A model generated the notes under the pieces. It made no database searches. It saw nothing but the letters and a program-made list of their open reading frames with translations, and had not been told where the DNA came from. 5,753 bases of DNA from Chloroflexota bacterium (lineage in GTDB: Bacteria; Chloroflexota; UBA6077), in assembly GCA_021786215.1 (NCBI GenBank), contig JAJYNT010000270.1, forward strand, positions 1 to 5,753. The letters are read 5' to 3'. Positions 1-4,863 of the stretch are shown here, piece after piece. A program made the position numbers and the translations under genes. How positions within the stretch are numbered: position 1 is the stretch's first letter; each line of letters starts with the position of its first letter.

Positions 1-173
1 GATTCATTAGCATCGTTGATTAACAGGGTTTTTACAACTAGCTAACAACCTCTTAACCTACTAGGCTCTTGCATGGAGTATTCTCTCCCCTTGCCGCAGA
101 CGCTTCACATTCTCCCCTTTCACAGGCCGGGCTGCCTACGCGGGAAGGCAGCCCGGCCCGCCTTATGTCAGAG
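1..173. other. Gene-free left edge
   Basis: No coding region can be supported here. The first ~70 bases are AT-richer than the rest of the window and contain repeated short words such as CTAACAACC and TTAACCT, plus the small palindrome CCTACTAGG (57-65). TTTACA at 31-36 resembles a -35 box, but no good -10 follows at the right distance. The right half holds the comEC hairpin listed separately. ATG codons at 69 and 73 open reading frames that run antisense into comEC, and they look like chance. Confidence 0.6.
125..158 (-). terminator. Strong hairpin after comEC, probable terminator
   Basis: A perfect 13-bp inverted repeat (arms 125-137 and 146-158, GGCCGGGCTGCCT and its complement) encloses an 8-base loop. 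It starts 15 bases after the comEC stop codon on the minus strand. Neither strand has a T-tract after the stem, so it is not a classical intrinsic terminator. Stems lacking a T-run are common at gene ends in GC-rich bacteria, where they stop transcription less efficiently or protect mRNA 3' ends. Position and stem strength support a role at the comEC 3' end; true termination is inferred. Confidence 0.6.
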
Positions 174-2519
174 CTACCTATCCGTGAAAAGCTCGTATCC
201 ATCTCGACCAATGGTCATCTCGATCGTCCCATTGAGGTCGGTCCGCAGAAGTAGCGAGCTTTTCAGCATCTCCAGGGTGGCCTCCGCGGGATGTCCGAAG
301 CGATTGTTCGCCCCCACCGACAGAACCGCCACCCGGGGCGCAATCGTCCTGAGGAACTGCTCATCCAACGCTCCCGCCGCTCCGTGGCGAGGGACGCGCA
401 GCAGATCCACCGGGGAGCAAGAGCTCCGAGCCATCTGGGTTTGAACGACCCGGGACAGATCTCCGGGAAGCAGCACGCTCACCCCGCCGGAGACCACCTT
501 CAAAGCCAGCTCCGGCTCGCCATCCGCGCCATTCTCCCCCGGCGCCCAGAGCACCTCCAGCCAGCCATCGTCGTCCAGTGGGATCCTCTGGCCGGTGACA
601 GCCCGCACAACGGGAATCCCCCGCTCCTGCAGCAGATCGGACCAGGCCTTGCCCGCCCCTTTGGCCGGGGGAAACCCCGGTTGCAGAACAAATCCCACAG
701 GCTGGCGGCGCGCCACCTCCAGCATGCCGGCCAACCGCTCCTCGCCGTAGCCCGTCAGCACCACCCCATCCAGCCCTCTATCCAGGATACCCTGCCTTCG
801 TCCCAGCGCCTCCACGATAGTCATGGGGCTGGGCCCGCCGTCCACCAGGATCCAATGTCCCGCGCCGCTCCGGATGAGGGTAGCATCGCCGTGACCCACA
901 TCCAGGAAGTAGAGGTGCATCCTGCCATCCGGACGACCGGAGAAGCTCAACAGCCCCAGGCTGAAGACAGCCGCCACAGCTCCCACCAACATCCAGGGAG
1001 GCACAAGCCTTCCCGCGGCACCGATGGCTCCCCGCACTCGCTTCATCTCCGGCATGGGCCAGAGTGAAACGGCCAGCATCACGAGATAGTAGCTGGACAC
1101 GAGACCGTAGCCGAGGGACCCAATGGATAGAACGGCTCCAGGCAGCCGGGACGTCCAGCTGATTACGTCTACAAGGTAGGTCAGGTAAAGCCAGGCAAGC
1201 GGCGCCAGCAGCTGTCCCAGGGGCTGGAAGAGCGCCCCGAGGGCGATGGTCAACCCACCGACCACCATCAGGCCCGGCAGCACCGTGGTAACCAGCAGAT
1301 TGGTCAGAGGGGACACCAACGACAGGGTGTGAAAACTGTCCACCAGCACCGGGAGTGTGAAGAGTTGAGCCGCGAGGGTGACCGAGAGCGAAGAAGCCAG
1401 CCAGCCGGGTAGCCAGCGAAGCCAGCGACGCAGCACCGGCTCCAGCAGGACGAGGCCGGCGGTAGCGAGAAAGGAGAGCTGGAAGCCCAGATCGTAGATC
1501 AAGGGAGGGTCCAGCCCTACCATGATGGCGGCCGAGAAGAGGAGGAAAGAGAGGGCATCTCCCCCGCGACCGACCAGTATCGCCGACAGACTCATCGTGG
1601 CCATCAGAGCAGCTCGAAAGGCCGAGGGCGGCAACCCTGTCAGCAGGGAGTATAGCCATACTGCCAGGATCGCCAACAGGGTGGCCGGGCGACGGGCCAG
1701 AAATCGCAAGGCTGCCAACTGGGCAACGCCGGCCACCACCGTGACATTGAACCCTGACACGGCTACGATGTGAGTGGTGCTTGTGGCTCTCAGGGCGTCC
1801 TGAAAGTCGGCCGGCATCCCCACGCGAGAGCCCACCAGAATGCCGGCTAGTAGTGACGCCTGGGGCTCCGGCAGTAGGAATGCGCACAGCTGTTCCAGCC
1901 GATCTCGAATGCCATTGACCCACACCATGGCATCCGATCCCGATGGGCGTTCTGCCAACTGGAGGAATGGGTATTCCAGGGTGGCATGTATCCCCTGTCG
2001 AGCAAGATTGACCGCCCAGTAACCCGAACCGTCGGGCACCGGGCTCAAGACGCCTCTCGCCACCACCCGATTGCCGTAGCTCCATTGCCGAAAGCGATCG
2101 GTGCGCACCAGTAGCCGCCCCCGCACCAGCTCGTCGCCACCCTGGTGCCGCAGTCGGTCCACATCGAGAACCAGCGATTGGTAGCTGTCCCTCAACTCTG
2201 GCCGGCCGGCCACGGTCCCTTGGACCGTCACCGAGGATCCCACCCACGGAGCCATAGGATCAGCATCTGGGACGACACTCAGCGCCCGCCATATCCCCAT
2301 CAACCCAGCAACCACGGACAGGGCGGTAACCCGTAGTTGCCGGTCTTCTCGCCCCAGTAGGGCGGCCATTGCGGCCGGTGCCACCAGCAGAAGCAGAACA
2401 TCTCGTCCGGCTCTGGCATCGTCCCCCGACGCCAGCCCTAAATAGAGCCCGGCCAACCACCCTATGGACAGAAAGATCAGCGTCAACGCCGGTCGGCCCC
2501 AACGGAACGAGGGCTCCAC
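174..2519 (-). CDS. comEC: ComEC/Rec2 DNA-uptake channel with degenerate metallo-beta-lactamase domain
   Basis: ComEC is the inner-membrane channel that carries single-stranded DNA into the cytoplasm during natural transformation. From the GTG at 2519 the protein has 781 residues, a normal family length. Order: three hydrophobic segments (~12-30, 40-55, 62-80), an OB-fold-type domain (~93-183), the multi-helix competence domain (~218-483) with HIVAVSGFNV (250-259), LPPSAFRAALM (~297-307) and GFQLSFLAT (345-353), one more helix (~505-528), then a metallo-beta-lactamase-like domain (~534-781). That last domain keeps FLDVGHGDA (538-546), VDGGP (559-563), LPGD (684-687) and NRFGHP, but its HxHxDH is replaced by GYGEER (590-595) and HHGS by RHGA (711-714), so nuclease activity is doubtful. 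The frame stays open to a TTG at 2720, and a GTG at 2648 has a GGAG seven bases upstream. I prefer 2519 because third-position GC is low upstream of it and high after it, and it leaves a short N-terminus before the first helix; its own Shine-Dalgarno is poor. No comEA or other competence gene is visible. Confidence 0.93.
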   Translation of the reverse strand: MEPSFRWGRPALTLIFLSIGWLAGLYLGLASGDDARAGRDVLLLLVAPAAMAALLGREDRQLRVTALSVVAGLMGIWRALSVVPDADPMAPWVGSSVTVQGTVAGRPELRDSYQSLVLDVDRLRHQGGDELVRGRLLVRTDRFRQWSYGNRVVARGVLSPVPDGSGYWAVNLARQGIHATLEYPFLQLAERPSGSDAMVWVNGIRDRLEQLCAFLLPEPQASLLAGILVGSRVGMPADFQDALRATSTTHIVAVSGFNVTVVAGVAQLAALRFLARRPATLLAILAVWLYSLLTGLPPSAFRAALMATMSLSAILVGRGGDALSFLLFSAAIMVGLDPPLIYDLGFQLSFLATAGLVLLEPVLRRWLRWLPGWLASSLSVTLAAQLFTLPVLVDSFHTLSLVSPLTNLLVTTVLPGLMVVGGLTIALGALFQPLGQLLAPLAWLYLTYLVDVISWTSRLPGAVLSIGSLGYGLVSSYYLVMLAVSLWPMPEMKRVRGAIGAAGRLVPPWMLVGAVAAVFSLGLLSFSGRPDGRMHLYFLDVGHGDATLIRSGAGHWILVDGGPSPMTIVEALGRRQGILDRGLDGVVLTGYGEERLAGMLEVARRQPVGFVLQPGFPPAKGAGKAWSDLLQERGIPVVRAVTGQRIPLDDDGWLEVLWAPGENGADGEPELALKVVSGGVSVLLPGDLSRVVQTQMARSSCSPVDLLRVPRHGAAGALDEQFLRTIAPRVAVLSVGANNRFGHPAEATLEMLKSSLLLRTDLNGTIEMTIGRDGYELFTDR

Positions 2520-2593
2520 AGCCCGAATCGTACGCGATAGGATCCTGCAAGCGACTCTAGTCCAGCGAGAAAGCAGGGCGAGAGGACATCTAC

Positions 2594-2599
2594 ATTGTA
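2594..2599 (-). promoter_or_regulatory. Possible comEC -10 box
   Basis: The minus strand reads TACAAT here, five of six matches to the TATAAT consensus. It would start transcription about 65-70 bases before the preferred comEC GTG at 2519. No convincing -35 hexamer lies 16-18 bases upstream. If real, it rules out the longer comEC starts at 2648 and 2720. The same bases overlap the TGTACA palindrome. Confidence 0.3.
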
Positions 2600-2705
2600 C
2601 ATCATGCCGTCGTCGAGGAGAGCTATCGGTGCCGGTTGGAACAGCCACCGGTCGTCTCCATCGTGGCAACCAAGATCTGATATCAACAGATAGCCAATGT
2701 GATAG

Positions 2706-2733
2706 TTGCAGATTACTCAACCAAGCGTATAAT
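2706..2733 (+). promoter_or_regulatory. Sigma-70-type promoter for gntR
   Basis: TATAAT at 2728-2733 matches the -10 consensus perfectly. TTGCAG at 2706-2711 is a partial -35 match with a 16-base spacer. The expected transcript would start near 2740, giving a leader of about 40 bases before the gntR ATG at 2782. The surrounding AT-rich bases stand out from the GC-rich window, which supports a real promoter. Confidence 0.6.
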
Positions 2734-2767
2734 GTTCTTCACGATGCATCTCCCCAACGCCATGGAT

Positions 2768-2773
2768 GGTGGA
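2768..2773 (+). promoter_or_regulatory. Ribosome binding site of gntR
   Basis: GGTGGA lies eight bases before the ATG at 2782 and supports that start. The same frame is open to 2464, but that extension would overlap comEC and run through the promoter. Confidence 0.55.
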
Positions 2774-2781
2774 TACAACCC

Positions 2782-3471
2782 ATGACCCCGGCTCAAGAGG
2801 GCAACTCCTCCAAATCCCGCGACGGCACCGTTCAGCGACAGCTGTATCAGGCGCTCAAGTTCGACATCCTCAACGGGGTGTTCGAAATGGGGGCAAGGCT
2901 GAACGAGAGTCAGCTGAGCTCCAGATACGGAGTGAGTCGCGCTCCTCTCAGACATGCCCTAGCGCTCCTCCAAGCGGACGAACTGGTGGAGGCGAGGCCA
3001 CGGGTAGGGTATTTCACCTCCACGCTCACACGGCAGGACGTCGCGGACATCTTTGAGATGCGTCTGCTGATTGAGGCAGTGACCGCCGAGAAAGCCGCGA
3101 CACGCATCGGTACGGAAGCCCTGAATCGTCTGCAGCAGCTCAGTTCGCCCTACCGGCCCGGCGATCGCCCCAGCTACCGAACCCATCTGATTGAGAACTT
3201 GGAGTTCCACGGCATTATCGCCGAGGCAGCGGAGAACAGACGGATGGCTCAAGTCCTGACACAACTGATTGAACACGCGGAGAGGCTCTACTACCTGCGT
3301 CTGGACTTGAGCACCGGCGATGACGTGGTAGGGGAACACTTGCAGATAGCGACTGCCCTGGGACAAAGAGACCCGGCGCTGGCACGCGATCTCATGGTTC
3401 GTCACCTGTTGGCTGGCCGCCAGGCTGTCTGGGATGCCATAGACCGATTAACAGCCCACAGGTCGCTCTGA
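2782..3471 (+). CDS. GntR-family transcription regulator, FCD (FadR-type) subfamily
   Basis: A 229-residue DNA-binding regulator of ordinary family length. The N-terminal winged helix-turn-helix spans about residues 17-80. It has the typical LNESQLSSRYGVSRAPLRHAL helix region (40-60), where family members usually read VSRTPVREAL, and a wing around RPRVGYF (72-78). The all-helical FCD ligand domain follows (~86-216), starting with DVADIFEMRLLIE. His143, His186 and His208 match the three metal-binding histidines of FCD proteins; the usual Asp four residues before the first His is Asn139. Such regulators commonly respond to carboxylates or sugar acids and are released from DNA by the effector. 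The gene lies directly upstream of a TRAP transporter on the same strand and is divergent from comEC, so it probably controls the transporter and possibly itself; this is inferred from position. The ATG at 2782 is chosen for its GGTGGA site, the upstream TATAAT and the start of family similarity. Confidence 0.92.
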   Translation: MTPAQEGNSSKSRDGTVQRQLYQALKFDILNGVFEMGARLNESQLSSRYGVSRAPLRHALALLQADELVEARPRVGYFTSTLTRQDVADIFEMRLLIEAVTAEKAATRIGTEALNRLQQLSSPYRPGDRPSYRTHLIENLEFHGIIAEAAENRRMAQVLTQLIEHAERLYYLRLDLSTGDDVVGEHLQIATALGQRDPALARDLMVRHLLAGRQAVWDAIDRLTAHRSL

Positions 3472-3531
3472 TTGGTGCCAACTATCGATTGAGAAATCGC
3501 TAGACTGGAGGTGCACAACGGAAACTAATAT
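3472..3531 (+). promoter_or_regulatory. Candidate operator and promoter upstream of dctP
   Basis: Directly after the gntR stop is TTGGTGCCAA (3472-3481), a 4+4 inverted repeat. It is followed by an imperfect 22-base dyad at 3482-3503 with arms CTAtCGATT and AATCGcTAG, in which eight of eleven position pairs are complementary. A weak promoter overlaps its right edge: TAGACT (3501-3506), 17 bases, ACTAAT (3524-3529), each four of six to consensus. A repressor bound to the dyad would cover the -35. The dyad has no T-run after it, so it is a poor terminator. Operator function is inferred. Confidence 0.4.
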
Positions 3532-3662
3532 CTCGCCGTTCCCCAGTCGCCGCAAAGCCCCCCGAGAGACCCGCACCGGATCGTGGGCTCGCTTTGGCAA
3601 GCCGGCGACGAACCGTTTGCCCCAAACCCCGCGAAGTCGGATGAACCGAAAGGAAAACCGCC
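3532..3662 (+). other. Probable dctP leader region
   Basis: If the upstream promoter is used, these ~130 bases form a 5' untranslated leader. I see one small perfect hairpin (GTTTG/CAAAC, 3615-3627, 3-base loop) and no recognisable riboswitch. A good Shine-Dalgarno, AAAGGA, ends at 3654, eight bases before the dctP ATG. Confidence 0.45.
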
Positions 3663-4736
3663 ATGCGTACCGTCCGGTTAATGGTCCTGCTGGCACTTGC
3701 CGTCCTTGCGGTATCTCTCTTCGGATGCAAGGGCGCCGCGCAGCCAGCAGCGCAACCACCCGCACAGCCAACTGGACAATCCGGGGCACAAGCTACTCCG
3801 AAACCCGCGTCGAGCACGGAACATAAGGTCACCATCCGCCTCGCCCACACCATCCAGCCGACCGATCCCATCGGCCAGGGCGCTCTGAAGCTCAAGGATG
3901 TGGTCGAGAAAGAATCAAACGGCTCAATCACCGTTCAGATCTACCCGAACAACGAACTGGGCGGCGAGAACCAGCTATTCGATCAGTTGAAGCAGGGCTC
4001 CATCCAGGTGGCGATCACGGCCGCGGGCACCGCCGGCAACCTGGTGCCGGACATCAGCGTGTTGGATGCCCCCTACGTCTGGAAGGATTGGGCATCCGAG
4101 AAGGCCGTGATGAATGGACCCATCTTCCAGCACTTCGTGGACGAATTCGAGTCTCAACAGGGTCTCAGGCTGTTGAGCGGAACCTGGTACTACGGATTGC
4201 GGAATCTGACAGCAAACAAGCCGGTGAGGACCCCGGATGATGCGAAGGGAATGAAGATTCGTACTCCGCCGGCCCCGGTCAACCTTCTGGCGGGTAAGGT
4301 CCTCGGCGGCGATCCTACACCGATGGATTTCCCTCAGGTGTACCTCGCCCTCAAGTCGGGCACCATCGACGCCGAAGAGAACCCGCTGACCACCATCTAC
4401 AGCGCCAAGCTGTACGAGGTGCAGAAGTACATCATCCTCACGCATCACCAGCAGCAATCACAGGTTGTCTGGACCAGCGTGAAATTCTGGAACAGTCTCA
4501 GCCCCAACCAGCAGAAAGCGCTGCGAGATGGCGTCAACCAGGGTGGCGAACTCGCGGCAGAGCTAGCGCAGAAGGCCGACACGGATCTGTTGACCAAGCT
4601 TCAGGCTATGAAGGGGCTAACGGTCATCACCGATCCGGACTACGCGGCGTTCCAGGCGAGGGCAAAAGAGCTGGTGCCCCAGATGAAGGACAAGTGGGGC
4701 GATCTATACAACCAGATAGTCTCGGCTCAGCAGTAA
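3663..4736 (+). CDS. dctP: TRAP transporter solute-binding lipoprotein, DctP family
   Basis: A 357-residue extracytoplasmic receptor that captures a small organic acid and hands it to the TRAP membrane subunits. Residues 1-21 form a lipoprotein signal peptide (MRTVR, hydrophobic core, lipobox LFGC) with Cys22 as the lipidated residue. Residues ~25-51 are an Ala/Pro/Gln linker with Gln at 27, 31, 35, 39 and 43. The DctP domain covers ~55-355. Conserved parts include YPNNELGGENQL, the KIRTP segment with Arg200 (the arginine that normally binds the substrate carboxylate), PTPMDFPQVYLAL and EENPL with Asn240. Arg180, Arg200, Phe223 and Asn240 keep the same mutual spacing as Arg127, Arg147, Phe170 and Asn187 of Haemophilus SiaP as I recall it. 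The sialate-contacting Glu67 and Arg70 align with Ala and Thr here, so sialic acid is unlikely. The start is fixed by AAAGGA eight bases upstream and by the signal peptide. The gene lies between gntR and dctQM on the same strand. The exact substrate is unknown. Confidence 0.95.
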   Translation: MRTVRLMVLLALAVLAVSLFGCKGAAQPAAQPPAQPTGQSGAQATPKPASSTEHKVTIRLAHTIQPTDPIGQGALKLKDVVEKESNGSITVQIYPNNELGGENQLFDQLKQGSIQVAITAAGTAGNLVPDISVLDAPYVWKDWASEKAVMNGPIFQHFVDEFESQQGLRLLSGTWYYGLRNLTANKPVRTPDDAKGMKIRTPPAPVNLLAGKVLGGDPTPMDFPQVYLALKSGTIDAEENPLTTIYSAKLYEVQKYIILTHHQQQSQVVWTSVKFWNSLSPNQQKALRDGVNQGGELAAELAQKADTDLLTKLQAMKGLTVITDPDYAAFQARAKELVPQMKDKWGDLYNQIVSAQQ

Positions 4737-4745
4737 GAGAAAAGT

Positions 4746-4775
4746 GGGGTGCCCTTCCGTGCAGTTGGGCACCCC
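4746..4775 (+). terminator. Intercistronic hairpin between dctP and dctQM
   Basis: A perfect 9-bp stem (GGGGTGCCC at 4746-4754, GGGCACCCC at 4767-4775) with a 12-base loop begins nine bases after the dctP stop. No T-tract follows. In binding-protein transporter operons such stems often act as partial terminators or 3' stabilisers, so that receptor mRNA exceeds permease mRNA. That role is inferred here. Confidence 0.55.
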
Positions 4776-4850
4776 CTGTGCCCTTGGAACAGCCGTAGAT
4801 CCCGATCCTGGAATTCGCATGACCGTGATAGCTGGCTACTGGCTGAAAGT

Positions 4851-4855
4851 GGGAG
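4851..4855 (+). promoter_or_regulatory. Ribosome binding site deciding the dctQM start
   Basis: GGGAG lies eight bases before the ATG at 4864. The alternative in-frame ATG at 4819 has only a GGA near it, so 4864 is the better start. Confidence 0.5.
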
Positions 4856-4863
4856 ATTCGCGA

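Larger units (their letters stand above)
2520..2781. other. Divergent intergenic region comEC / gntR
   Basis: This 262-base stretch separates the divergent comEC and gntR starts and is clearly less GC-rich than its neighbours, especially 2660-2760. It contains the gntR promoter and a possible comEC promoter. Short repeats include ATCTG/CAGAT as an inverted pair (2675-2679 and 2687-2691), GATAG twice 12 bases apart (2689-2693, 2701-2705) and the palindrome TGTACA (2596-2601). Frames extending comEC or gntR into this region are open, but they have low third-position GC and no family resemblance. Confidence 0.65.

Noticed and set aside
1..70. Promoter or attachment site in the AT-rich left edge
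   Set aside because: Only a -35-like TTTACA and scattered short repeats are visible; no paired -10, no clear inverted or direct repeat of useful length.
291..1067. 258-codon plus-strand frame antisense to comEC
   Set aside because: His/Arg/Pro/Gln-rich product with no recognisable domain and opposite a conserved part of comEC.
778..2247. 489-codon open frame on the minus strand inside comEC
   Set aside because: It lies in another frame of the well-recognised comEC, has low-complexity Gly/Arg/Ser/Pro-rich composition and no family resemblance; it is a GC-rich shadow frame.
2464..2781. N-terminal extension of gntR by 106 codons
   Set aside because: It would overlap the comEC coding region, run through the gntR promoter and add sequence unlike any GntR protein; the ATG at 2782 has its own ribosome binding site.
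2959..3405. 148-codon minus-strand frame opposite gntR
   Set aside because: Antisense to a recognised gene, with no domain or ribosome binding site.
3482..3503. Intrinsic terminator for gntR
   Set aside because: The stem is short and interrupted, AT-containing and not followed by a T-run; an operator reading fits better.
3975..4457. 160-codon minus-strand frame opposite dctP
   Set aside because: Shadow of the conserved dctP frame.
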